Shown: in pieces, positions 25,344-33,389 of the stretch
How the letters are laid out: every line of letters starts with the position of its first letter
Numbering within the stretch: the stretch's first letter is position 1
Source of the DNA: Tenacibaculum sp. 190524A02b
GTDB lineage: Bacteria > Bacteroidota > Bacteroidia > Flavobacteriales > Flavobacteriaceae
Length of the DNA: 64,000 bases
NCBI RefSeq assembly: GCF_964036645.1
Contig: NZ_OZ038525.1
Location: 4,972,911 to 5,036,910, forward strand
Direction of reading: 5' to 3'
Made by a program: the position numbers and the translations under genes
The notes under the pieces: model-generated
The model's input: only the letters and a program-made list of their open reading frames with translations
What the model was told of the DNA's origin: nothing
Database searches by the model: none

Positions 25344-26594
25344 ATGTCATTGAAAATAAAGATAGGAATTACGTTTTTAGTACTAATCTTAACTCAAGGA
25401 GTATTTGCGCAAAACAAAATTGAGTACTTATCTAAAAACCGAGTTGATTTAAGAAGCGAAAAACCAAACGTAACAGAAACTAACTTTAATATTATTGGAT
25501 TTGGAGCATTGCATGGTAGTTCTAAACCTTATGAAGCTGAAATAATTTTAGTAAAATCACTACTTGAAAAAGATATGCTAGACTATTACATAATTGAAGC
25601 AAATTTTAGTCAAGCATTTTTCGTGCAAAAATATTTAGAAACAGGAGATGAAAAATTGTTAAATAAGTTGACTTATGCTTTTCAAACAATGGTTTCTCAA
25701 GAAGGAACTATTCAAACTTATAACCATTGGAAAAACATTCGTGAAATACTAAAAAAACATCCTGAGAAATCAATTAAAGTAATTGGTTGTGATGTGGTTA
25801 ATGAATATGAGTTTCCCATAAAACATATTCTATTGCTATCAAAAGATGATGGTAATTGGACTCAAAGACAAGTTTTGGAGAAAGCTATTAATCAAGAAGG
25901 TTTAAACTTTACTATTTGGAATGAAGAACTAAATGAAAAAGTAAAATCTTTTGTTAAAGATTACCTTTCAAACAAAGAGAAGTATTCTACACAAATTGAT
26001 GATATATGGACTTTTAACCACATAATTCAAACAATTAATTACAATTTTCAAGAGAGAAGAGAAAGAGAAAAAATAATATTTGACAATTATTTAGTCTTGA
26101 AATCAAAATTTAATTTGGAAAACAAAAAACAATTTGCAAAATATGGATATGGACATCTACAAAAGCACAGAGAAGGAAATTATCCGTCATTTTTCACAAG
26201 ACTAATTGAAAATAATATCTACTCTAGAGAAAATATAATTACTATTATTGGGTATTTGACTAAGAGTAAAGTTCTTTGGGATAAAAAACATGACAAAGAA
26301 CAGAATTATAAAGGCTACACCACAAAAGCAGGCTTTGGAATTTCAGACTATTGGAAAGAGTATTTTAAAGGGATAAAGAACTTGAAAAAAACAAGATTGT
26401 CTGATTTGACTATTTTTAAACTAAACCAAGAAAATTCACCTTATTTGAACGGTACAGATTTAGTTGAAATAAAAATGTTTTTAAAAGACTATAACACGAC
26501 CAAATTAAGAGGAAAAAATACATTGCAATTTATTGATTATGCAATATTGATTAGCAATTCAAAAGAACAAGTACCGATTGAAGAGATGAAATAA
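25344..26594 (+). CDS. Secreted erythromycin-esterase-like protein
   Basis: A 416-residue protein with signal peptide (ITFLVLILTQGVFAQ). The pattern IGFGALHGSSKPYEAEI, then YYIIEANFSQAF, then a later KYGYGHLQKHRE corresponds to the Glu/His sites of the EreA superfamily (LGE-HG, ALE and WxHNxH). EreA itself opens macrolide lactones, but most family members have unknown substrates, and here key words are altered (GALHG instead of GExTHG), so hydrolase activity is uncertain. It follows an AraC-type gene and has its own promoter. Confidence 0.65.
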   Translation: MSLKIKIGITFLVLILTQGVFAQNKIEYLSKNRVDLRSEKPNVTETNFNIIGFGALHGSSKPYEAEIILVKSLLEKDMLDYYIIEANFSQAFFVQKYLETGDEKLLNKLTYAFQTMVSQEGTIQTYNHWKNIREILKKHPEKSIKVIGCDVVNEYEFPIKHILLLSKDDGNWTQRQVLEKAINQEGLNFTIWNEELNEKVKSFVKDYLSNKEKYSTQIDDIWTFNHIIQTINYNFQERREREKIIFDNYLVLKSKFNLENKKQFAKYGYGHLQKHREGNYPSFFTRLIENNIYSRENIITIIGYLTKSKVLWDKKHDKEQNYKGYTTKAGFGISDYWKEYFKGIKNLKKTRLSDLTIFKLNQENSPYLNGTDLVEIKMFLKDYNTTKLRGKNTLQFIDYAILISNSKEQVPIEEMK

Positions 26595-26809
26595 AAATAC
26601 CATATAATAGTAAGGGGTATAAAAAAAAGTGATTTAATTACTTGTTTGAAAAATTAGTACTCGAATCCTTGTGGAGACTGTAAATTTGTTGTGTATGATG
26701 TTGTCTTCTTTAAAATTTATCTGAGCTATAATATTTCCAAACAAAGCAATTTGTATTATAATAATTTATTAGAGATTTCTATTAAAAGCTAAAACGAATA
26801 ATTTTTAGT

Positions 26810-26817
26810 TATTTTTG
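26810..26817 (+). promoter_or_regulatory. Predicted -7 promoter element
   Basis: TATTTTTG fits TAnnTTTG, 56 bases before the ATG at 26873. Confidence 0.45.
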
Positions 26818-26872
26818 GTAAAAAGCAAGTTAATTATTAGGTATAATAAATTACATAAAAAGAAATTAATCT

Positions 26873-27499
26873 ATGAAGAAAAGAAGTTTGCTAAGAATAC
26901 TAATTATAGCTATTACGCTGCTAAATTTTAATAGTAAAGACAATAGCCAAGGAGATTTCATTAAACCTATTTTTAATACTAAGTTAAAAGATAAAACAAA
27001 GGAAGCCCTTGAGTACTGTAAAAAAAATGGATTGAATACTGAGTTTTGCTTTTTGGTAGATATGAGTATTCACTCAGGGAAAAATAGATTTTTTATTTAC
27101 AGTTTTAAAAACCAGTCAATTATCAATCAAGGTCTATGTTCTCACGGATGTTGTGATAATCCATGGGGTGTAGATGCTACCAAAACCAATCCCACATTTA
27201 GTAATGTAGAAAATAGCCATTGTTCTTCTATTGGAAAATATAAAATAGGAAAAAGAGGGTATAGCAATTGGGGAATACATGTAAATTATAAACTTCACGG
27301 ATTAGAAAAAACGAACAGCAAGGCTTATTCAAGGTTTATAGTATTGCATTCTTGGAAAATGATTCCAGAAAACGAGCTATATCCGAAAGGAGCACCAGAA
27401 GGTTGGGGCTGTCCGGCTGTTTCAAATAAATTAATGAAACAAATAGATGGCTTGTTAAAAAAGAAAAGAAAACCTACTTTGTTGTGGATATACAAATAG
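26873..27499 (+). CDS. L,D-transpeptidase catalytic-domain (YkuD_2-like) protein
   Basis: A 208-residue exported protein (hydrophobic N-terminus LLRILIIAITLLNF). The body matches murein L,D-transpeptidase catalytic-domain proteins: FCFLVDMSIHSGKNRFFIY, a Cys-rich turn (CSHGCCDNPWG), SIGKYKIG, and the catalytic loop IVLHSWK followed by PEGWGCPAVS, where the Cys is the expected acyl acceptor and the upstream His its partner. It would act on periplasmic peptidoglycan. It has its own promoter element; the SUFU-like gene starts 13 bases after its stop. Confidence 0.8.
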   Translation: MKKRSLLRILIIAITLLNFNSKDNSQGDFIKPIFNTKLKDKTKEALEYCKKNGLNTEFCFLVDMSIHSGKNRFFIYSFKNQSIINQGLCSHGCCDNPWGVDATKTNPTFSNVENSHCSSIGKYKIGKRGYSNWGIHVNYKLHGLEKTNSKAYSRFIVLHSWKMIPENELYPKGAPEGWGCPAVSNKLMKQIDGLLKKKRKPTLLWIYK

Positions 27500-27512
27500 A
27501 ATAGTAAGGAAA

Positions 27513-28199
27513 ATGAGTGTAATACAAAATATAATCGATTCTTTTCAAAACAGAGATTATTTTGAGGAACATTATGAGTGGATAAATGAGCATATTGAAA
27601 AATACTTTCCAGATTCAGAAGTAAAAGTTTTTCACGAATTAATGGCTTTAGATTTTAAGATACATGTACATTTGATTAAAACAAAGTCATATAAATTTGA
27701 TGTTTTGATAACTTCGGGTATGAGCTCTTTAGAAATGGAAATTCCAGAAGAAGTTGAAAATTCAAATGATCTTAAGTTTGCAGAGATAATGATGCTAATT
27801 CCTAAAGAAATTGAATTTGAAAAGGTTTACACAGGAGAAAATAAAAATGACTACATCATATCAATGTTAAAACAAGCGGCTAAGTTTCCACATCAAGAGG
27901 ATAGTTGGATAGGAATAGGGCATTCCATTGTTTATGATGCTAATTTTTTACCATATGGAGATGATACAGCGTTTGTGGGCGGTATAATTTTACCATCAGT
28001 AACATTTGATGAAAGTTTTACAAAAATTAAAAAGAAGGGAAGGATTATAAATATTTATAGTTTTTTTCCTTTATATAAAAATGAAATAGAATTCAAAATT
28101 AATAATGGTTATAGTGCTTTATTAGATAAAATAATAGAAGAGAATTCGAAAGAAATTTTAAATCCTAAAAGAGAAAACTTAATAAAAAAGAATCTTTAA
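27513..28199 (+). CDS. SUFU-family (suppressor-of-fused-like) protein
   Basis: A 228-residue soluble protein resembling the bacterial SUFU domain: an N-terminal helix (YFEEHYEWINEHIEKYF), then HVHLIKTKSYKFDVLITSGM, FAEIMMLIPKEIEF, and the late FVGGIILPSVTFDES and IYSFFPLYKNEIEFK segments. In bacteria such domains are common as immunity proteins against polymorphic toxins, but no toxin gene is next to it here. It lies 13 bases behind the transpeptidase gene and 6 bases before the next small gene, so the three form a tight run. Confidence 0.75.
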   Translation: MSVIQNIIDSFQNRDYFEEHYEWINEHIEKYFPDSEVKVFHELMALDFKIHVHLIKTKSYKFDVLITSGMSSLEMEIPEEVENSNDLKFAEIMMLIPKEIEFEKVYTGENKNDYIISMLKQAAKFPHQEDSWIGIGHSIVYDANFLPYGDDTAFVGGIILPSVTFDESFTKIKKKGRIINIYSFFPLYKNEIEFKINNGYSALLDKIIEENSKEILNPKRENLIKKNL

Positions 28200-28205
28200 A
28201 AACAC

Positions 28206-28691
28206 GTGGCATTGAAAAAGAAAAAAGAAGCCATAAGGAATCAAATATTAAAAAAGGTAAAGTACTATAGAAATAGTAGAGGAATCGTATTTCTTGACAA
28301 TCCCAATAAGCAACTTAAAGAAGATATAGTTATAGAAAATAACGAATTAGAGGTTCTTTTGATTAAACTTAAAAGATCAAGAAGAATTCTTGTAACAACG
28401 AAACATATCTATTTTATTGATAAAAAAGAAATCACTAAAATTTTAGGGAAAAACATTGAAAGGTTTGATTATATGGAACTTATTAATGGAGAAAAAATAA
28501 TTGAAGGGAAATCTAAAATTAAAAAAAGGTTACTTCGATTTAAAATGAATTTCAGAATAGGGAATTATAGGGTTATTCAACGTGATGGTTCTTTTACTGA
28601 AGTAACAATTTGGAAAACACAATTAGCCGATTGTTTAGATGATTGTATTAAAGCATTAAAATTTGTAGTAAACAAATACGAAGCTATATAA
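28206..28691 (+). CDS. Hypothetical protein, possible PH-like fold
   Basis: A 161-residue basic protein starting at a GTG six bases after the SUFU-like gene. Residues about 55-150 alternate short strands and end in an amphipathic helix (RSRRILVTTKHIYFIDKKEI, YRVIQRDGSFTEVTIWK, DCLDDCIKALKFVVNKYEA), the layout of bacterial PH-like domains, but no decisive motif is present. No signal peptide. Position suggests it acts with the SUFU-like protein, for example as a second immunity-type protein. This is inference from context only. Confidence 0.5.
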   Translation: MALKKKKEAIRNQILKKVKYYRNSRGIVFLDNPNKQLKEDIVIENNELEVLLIKLKRSRRILVTTKHIYFIDKKEITKILGKNIERFDYMELINGEKIIEGKSKIKKRLLRFKMNFRIGNYRVIQRDGSFTEVTIWKTQLADCLDDCIKALKFVVNKYEAI

Positions 28692-29159
28692 AGTATGGTA
28701 CTAATTTAGTACATAAACTATACAGCTAACCTTATAATAATCTTAGCATTTTTCTTATTCTTTTCGGGTGACTTTATCAAATTTACACAACTAATTATAT
28801 TATTGAAAAAACTTGATTTTATCCCTCTTTAAAACAAATTTAATTTCTTAAAAATTTCTGTCCAGTTTATGTAGGTTTAGGTACTTCATAGTTCTTATAG
28901 AACAAGTGTATTGGAATGTCTTATTGTTTTTTATTTTAAATAGGTTTTACTTATTTGCAAGTAAGTGTTTCGTATTGAAAATAGTAATACAACCTACTTT
29001 TTTAATCTAAGTTTGTAATAGTAGAATAGTAAAATAATTTAATAAAGAAGGGTTGAGTTGTTTTATTAGAATCTAGTTGCATGTTAAAATTCTAGTTTCT
29101 AGTTAGAGTGTAAATTAGAATGAAATATGTGATGGTTTAATAATAAAAAGTATACTAAT
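28692..29159. other. Intergenic region, no gene seen
   Basis: These 468 bases are AT-rich and full of stops in all frames. No hairpin with a U-run, promoter word or repeat stood out. Confidence 0.4.
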
Positions 29160-29975
29160 ATGAGTAAGTTTATTTTTAACAAAGAGAAATATTTAGAAAG
29201 AATAAAATTTCAAGATACGGTAACTGTAAGTTACGAATCTTTAAAAGCTATTCATCGTGCGCAACATTTAACAATTCCGTTTGAAAATTTTGATATTTGT
29301 TTAGGACGTAGCATTAATTTAGAGCCAATGGATATTGTAAATAAATTAATTGATAGAAAAAGGGGAGGTTATTGTTTTGAATTAAATGGACTTTTGCTAA
29401 TGGCACTTAACTCTTTTGGGTTTGATGCACGTCCATTACTAAGTAGAGTACATGTAACAGGAAAGCCAACAGGAAGAGGACATCAAATGACATTGGTAAC
29501 TATTGAAGAAAAAAAGTGGATTGTAGATTTAGGCTTTGGTTCTAATTCACCACTATTGCCTATTCCTTTAGTTTTTAATAAAGTTATATCTTATGAAAAC
29601 AATTCGTATAGATTAATAGATAGTAAACTATATGGTTATATGCTTCAGAAAAAAGAAATAGAGGAGTGGAAAGACTTATATAGTTTTGATTTAAGTTTTA
29701 TATATGATGGAGATATTGAATACGGAAATCATTTTAGCTCAACAAGTAAAAATTCTTTTTTTACAAATAAAAGAGTTGCTGCCATTCCAGTAAAAAATGG
29801 AATTATAACCTTATTAGATACCAAATTAAAACGAATGATAAACGGTAAAGAAGAGATGTTTGAAATAGAAGAAGGAAATGCATATTTAGAGATGTTAAAT
29901 AAAGAGTTTGGAATTGAAATAGATGCAAAATATGATGATTTAAAACCGTTAAATTTAGAGCTTTTAAATAGTTAA
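29160..29975 (+). CDS. Arylamine N-acetyltransferase
   Basis: A 271-residue enzyme with the NAT catalytic triad in order: Cys72 in RGGYCFELN, His108 in GRGHQMTLV and Asp123 in VDLGFGSNSP. The preceding segment HRAQHLTIPFENFDI is also a family hallmark. NATs move acetyl groups from acetyl-CoA to arylamines, hydrazines or related compounds through a Cys-linked intermediate; they act in the cytoplasm. The length is normal. It is a single gene ended by a strong bidirectional terminator at 30113-30143. Confidence 0.92.
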   Translation: MSKFIFNKEKYLERIKFQDTVTVSYESLKAIHRAQHLTIPFENFDICLGRSINLEPMDIVNKLIDRKRGGYCFELNGLLLMALNSFGFDARPLLSRVHVTGKPTGRGHQMTLVTIEEKKWIVDLGFGSNSPLLPIPLVFNKVISYENNSYRLIDSKLYGYMLQKKEIEEWKDLYSFDLSFIYDGDIEYGNHFSSTSKNSFFTNKRVAAIPVKNGIITLLDTKLKRMINGKEEMFEIEEGNAYLEMLNKEFGIEIDAKYDDLKPLNLELLNS

Positions 29976-30007
29976 ATATCTAGAAAAAAAGTTATGTTTT
30001 AAGAAAG

Positions 30008-30093
30008 GTTAAATACTATTCGCTCGGAGCGTGTATTAAAAGAGAAAGCAGATTTGTAATCTGTAAAAGCTAAGTTATTATTACGGGTTAACC
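30008..30093. repeat. REP-like palindromic element
   Basis: Bounded by the inverted words GGTTAA (30008) and TTAACC (30088), this contains two palindromes: CGCTCGGAGCG (30021-30031) and CAGATTTGTAATCTG (30049-30063). The latter resembles the GATTTGTAATC core of REP-type elements of Bacteroidota and cyanobacteria. No transposase is nearby. Confidence 0.35.
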
Positions 30094-30112
30094 TCGATAT
30101 ATAACAGAAAAT

Positions 30113-30143
30113 AAAAACCCAAGAGCAACACTCTTGGGTTTTT
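30113..30143. terminator. Bidirectional intrinsic terminator
   Basis: A perfect 13-base stem (AAAAACCCAAGAG with CTCTTGGGTTTTT) around a five-base loop, between the converging NAT and hydroxylase genes. Confidence 0.9.
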
Positions 30144-30160
30144 AGATATATCATTTACAA

Positions 30161-31099
30161 TTACGCTACTTTCTTATTCGCTGTTTTTTTAACACTTGTT
30201 TCTCGTAGCTCTTTTTGTAATTCCTTACTTGTTTTTGAACTACCATCATGACTCCAGCCTGGAGGCATAAAAACATACTTTATTCTGGTAGCTATTGGTA
30301 AATCTTTTTTACGAACAAAGAAGTCTTTAAAAATTTCTTTCCATTCATGGAAAATTACATTAATAGGGCCTCTGTCTTCTAAATCTTTTGTTAAACCAAA
30401 CTTTAATTTCTCATACTCCATTTCATCTTCCTCTGCTTGAAACGTACCAAAAATTCGATCCCAAATAATTAATACCATTCCCATGTTTTTATCTAAATAC
30501 TTAGTGTTAGAAGCATGGTGAACTCTATGATGTGAAGGCGTTACAAAAATATAACCCCATAAACCTAATTTACTTTTAATAAAATTAGTATGACAAAGTG
30601 TTCCGTAGTTTTGATTCATAGCATAAGCAAACATAATATGTAAGGGTTCAATACCTGCAAAAGCTAAGGGTAAGAAAAACATATAACGGAATAATGGTTG
30701 TAAAACAGGCGATCTAAATCCTGTAGTAATATTGTAAAATTCTGAGTTATGATGTGTAACGTGTACCGCCCAGAAAAAACGTGAGTGATGATCTACATAA
30801 TGGTGGATATAATACAAGAAATCTTGTCCTATAAAAGCGACCAACCAATATACTAAAGAACTATCCCAAGTAATAAAGCGGTATTGGTAACACAAGCCCA
30901 TTACTAAGAAAGAAAATCCTTTCATTAGTAAATCTAGACTAAAGTTTACCAAGGCAAAATATACATTGGTAGAAGTATCCTTAAATTCGTAGTTTTTAGC
31001 CTTTGCTCTGTAGCTAAAATACATTTCAATTAAAATAACTAACAGAAAAAAAGGCGCACTCCAAAAATAAAGGGTGTCTTGATTTAATATGTCAAACAT
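30161..31099 (-). CDS. Sterol desaturase / fatty acid hydroxylase-family membrane protein
   Basis: A 312-residue integral membrane protein with several hydrophobic spans and the histidine clusters of the di-iron FA_hydroxylase family: IHHYVDHHSRFFW, VHVTHHNSEFYN and PSHHRVHHASN. The enzymes use O2 at a membrane-embedded di-iron centre to hydroxylate or desaturate lipids; the substrate here is unknown. The C-terminus is basic (SVKKTANKKVA). It lies downstream of the esterase gene on the same strand, separated by a perfect palindrome at 31119-31136. Confidence 0.9.
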   Translation of the reverse strand: MFDILNQDTLYFWSAPFFLLVILIEMYFSYRAKAKNYEFKDTSTNVYFALVNFSLDLLMKGFSFLVMGLCYQYRFITWDSSLVYWLVAFIGQDFLYYIHHYVDHHSRFFWAVHVTHHNSEFYNITTGFRSPVLQPLFRYMFFLPLAFAGIEPLHIMFAYAMNQNYGTLCHTNFIKSKLGLWGYIFVTPSHHRVHHASNTKYLDKNMGMVLIIWDRIFGTFQAEEDEMEYEKLKFGLTKDLEDRGPINVIFHEWKEIFKDFFVRKKDLPIATRIKYVFMPPGWSHDGSSKTSKELQKELRETSVKKTANKKVA

Positions 31100-31118
31100 A
31101 GTATAAACTTTAAAATTT

Positions 31119-31136
31119 AAGCATGTTTACATGCTT
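31119..31136. promoter_or_regulatory. Perfect 18-bp palindrome
   Basis: AAGCATGT-TT-ACATGCTT, 19 bases upstream of the hydroxylase start. It has no U-run, so an operator is more likely than a terminator; the binder is unknown. Confidence 0.45.
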
Positions 31137-31151
31137 GTAAACCACTATTCA

Positions 31152-31790
31152 TTATAATCTCTCTTCTATCCAACTTTTAAAACTATAAAAGTTTTGAGGT
31201 GCTACACCATGCCCCACAGGGTATTCTGAATAGGCGTGTGATAAATTATTAGCCGATAAAAAATGAGGCGCTTTCCTTGCCCAATCTACCGGTAATACCT
31301 GATCTACCGTACCGTGTGAAATGTAATAATCTGTAGCAATTTCGTTGCTTACCGCATTCGGTAACAACTCATCATTAATATAACCACTTAAAGCTACTAC
31401 ATACTGTACTTTATTAGGGTGATTTAAACTTAAGGCATAACTTAAAATGGCCCCTTGGCTAAAGCCTAATAAAAATGTTTTTTCAGGATGTGTGTTATAA
31501 GTAGTTTTAATTTCATCAATAAAATTAGCAATTTGTTCTACAGCAGCTTTTGCCTGTGGAATATCAGAAAACTTACCATTATTGGCATCTAAATTAATAG
31601 CGTACCAAGCATAACCACCAAAGCCCATATCATGCGGTGCTCTAGCACTAACAATTAGTAAATTATCAGGTAACTCTTCTGCAAAAGAAAATAAATCCTG
31701 TTCATTACTTCCATAGCCATGAAGTAATATTAATAAAGGTGGATTTTCACTCGCCGTTTTAGGCTGTCTAACAATATGATGTAAGCTCAT
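31152..31790 (-). CDS. Alpha/beta-hydrolase, phospholipase/carboxylesterase type
   Basis: A 212-residue cytoplasmic hydrolase. The nucleophile elbow is LLGFSQGAIL (Ser111), the oxyanion region LLHGYGSNEQDL (residues 22-33), the acid SHGTVDQVLPV (Asp near 160) and the final His in YPVGHGVAP. These match the Abhydrolase_2 group (carboxylesterases and acyl-protein-thioesterase-like enzymes). It is eight bases behind the DUF4870-like gene, in a run of four closely packed minus-strand genes starting with the BatA-like gene. Confidence 0.9.
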   Translation of the reverse strand: MSLHHIVRQPKTASENPPLLILLHGYGSNEQDLFSFAEELPDNLLIVSARAPHDMGFGGYAWYAINLDANNGKFSDIPQAKAAVEQIANFIDEIKTTYNTHPEKTFLLGFSQGAILSYALSLNHPNKVQYVVALSGYINDELLPNAVSNEIATDYYISHGTVDQVLPVDWARKAPHFLSANNLSHAYSEYPVGHGVAPQNFYSFKSWIEERL

Positions 31791-31798
31791 TAAATTTC

Positions 31799-32128
31799 TT
31801 ATATAGATTTAAACCATTCTTGAAAATGTTCGCCAAAGATAGGTACTAATTTCTTTTCTCCTTTTAGAACATTAATAAAACTAATAATCCAAAAGAATAC
31901 TAAACCAGCGCTAATAATCCATCCAACAAAACCACCAATATATTTATACACTACCCATCCATTGATAAGTGATAAAAGATGAATACCAATCATTTGTCTT
32001 AAATAAAAACGTGTGAAAGGATTTTTTTTATTGTTGTCTAAAATAAAAGCGACTAAGGTTCCTATAATCCAAAAATGACTAATAATGGCATTGGTTTTAC
32101 CTTCTTCAACTACGCTAAGATTGCTCAT
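31799..32128 (-). CDS. Small membrane protein, DUF4870-like
   Basis: A 109-residue protein with three hydrophobic helices (about residues 20-38, 45-65 and 70-90) and short polar ends. NAIISHFWIIGTLVAFILDN at the start and a late FFWIISFINVLKGEKK resemble the DUF4870/Tic20-like small membrane proteins. The gene starts two bases before the end of the dihydroorotase-like gene, with which it is co-transcribed. Function unknown. Confidence 0.6.
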   Translation of the reverse strand: MSNLSVVEEGKTNAIISHFWIIGTLVAFILDNNKKNPFTRFYLRQMIGIHLLSLINGWVVYKYIGGFVGWIISAGLVFFWIISFINVLKGEKKLVPIFGEHFQEWFKSI

Positions 32129-32129
32129 G

Positions 32130-33389
32130 TTATTTGTTTACTACTAACTGATTGTTGTTAAAAATACCATAGCATGTTCCTTGTAATTTTTTATCTAAAA
32201 AAACACTGTTTTTTGAAGTAGAAAGAATGTTTTTTTCTGTAAAAACAGTTTCCCCTTCAGGATTAAATAAAGATAAACAGGCTTTTTCATTTTCTTGAAT
32301 GCTATGTACTGGAATACCAAAACGTTTTTTAGGGTTTACCGATAAACATTTTGTAATAGTCTCAACATCTAAAATAGAGTTTAAGGCGCCAAAAGCACTT
32401 TCTAAACCAATGGTTCCATCTTTTGCAGTAGAAAATTCTACTTTTTTGTGCTCTATATCAATAGGGTTATGATCCGTAGTAATAATGTCAATAGTACCTT
32501 CTTTAACACCTTTAATCAAAGCTTTTGTGTCTTTTTTAGTGCGTAAAGGTGGGTTTACTTTTTTATTACCATCAAAACCATGTAATTCGTCATCCGTTAA
32601 AAATAAGTGATGTACAGATACACTACAGGTTACATCTAATCCTTTCTTTTTAGCTTCTTTAATAAGCTTTACAGATTTTTCAGTAGAAATAGTAGGAATG
32701 TGTAATTTACCACCTGTGTATTCTAATAAGAATAAATCACGAGAAATTTGAAGCTCTTCAGCCAAAGCAGGAATTCCTTTTAAACCTAAAGTAGTACTAT
32801 TTATACCTTCATTAGCAACACCTTCACCAGCAATTAGTTTGTTGTTAGGAAAGCTTAACACCAAGCCATCAAAGTTTTGCGCATACAACAAGGCTATTTT
32901 TGCCAAATTGTCATTAGCTAAGGGTTTGTTATAATCACCAAAAGCAATGGCTCCTGATTGTTGCATATCATACAACTCAGCCATTTCTATACCTTTACTT
33001 TGTTGCGTTAAAGCGCCAATAGGGTATAAGTTAGTGGCATGTCCGTGTGATTTATGAATTAAATATTCAACAGCAGCTTTGTTTTCCGTAATAGGTTGCG
33101 TATTCGGATTCACAGCTACTTCTGTAAAACCACTTTTAGAAGCTACTTGCAAACCATGGTTAATAGTTTCTCTTTCTTCATATCCAGGCTCACCAAGGCA
33201 CACACTGGTATCAAACCAACCCGTAGAAACATGTAAATTATCTAGCTGAATAACTTGGTAGTTTTCTTGAGTAGGAATTTCATTTTCAATAGAAGTAATA
33301 CGGCCTTCCGCAATTAAAATATCTTTTACTTGGTTGTGATAAGGACTTGAAGCGTCTATAATAGTTGCCGACTTTAACAGCGTTGTCAT
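32130..33389 (-). CDS. Dihydroorotase-like protein lacking the HxH metal motif
   Basis: A 419-residue amidohydrolase of the dihydroorotase (PyrC) type by length and layout: a small N-terminal beta domain, then GWFDTSVCLGEPG, VNPNTQP and a late TTDHNPIDIEHK. In active enzymes the first motif is D-x-H-x-H; here the positions of the two histidines (62 and 64) are Ser and Cys, so the binuclear metal site is broken. Related non-catalytic partners (PyrX) exist and bind aspartate transcarbamoylase. It overlaps the BatA-like gene by four bases. Catalytic activity is doubtful. Confidence 0.75.
   Translation of the reverse strand: MTTLLKSATIIDASSPYHNQVKDILIAEGRITSIENEIPTQENYQVIQLDNLHVSTGWFDTSVCLGEPGYEERETINHGLQVASKSGFTEVAVNPNTQPITENKAAVEYLIHKSHGHATNLYPIGALTQQSKGIEMAELYDMQQSGAIAFGDYNKPLANDNLAKIALLYAQNFDGLVLSFPNNKLIAGEGVANEGINSTTLGLKGIPALAEELQISRDLFLLEYTGGKLHIPTISTEKSVKLIKEAKKKGLDVTCSVSVHHLFLTDDELHGFDGNKKVNPPLRTKKDTKALIKGVKEGTIDIITTDHNPIDIEHKKVEFSTAKDGTIGLESAFGALNSILDVETITKCLSVNPKKRFGIPVHSIQENEKACLSLFNPEGETVFTEKNILSTSKNSVFLDKKLQGTCYGIFNNNQLVVNK

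Noticed and set aside
30030..30095. A possible tRNA-Thr (anticodon arm GCAGA-TTTGTAA-TCTGT)
   Set aside because: The anticodon arm is perfect, but no D arm, no standard T arm with TTC loop and no seven-base acceptor stem surround it; a REP-like palindrome explains it better.
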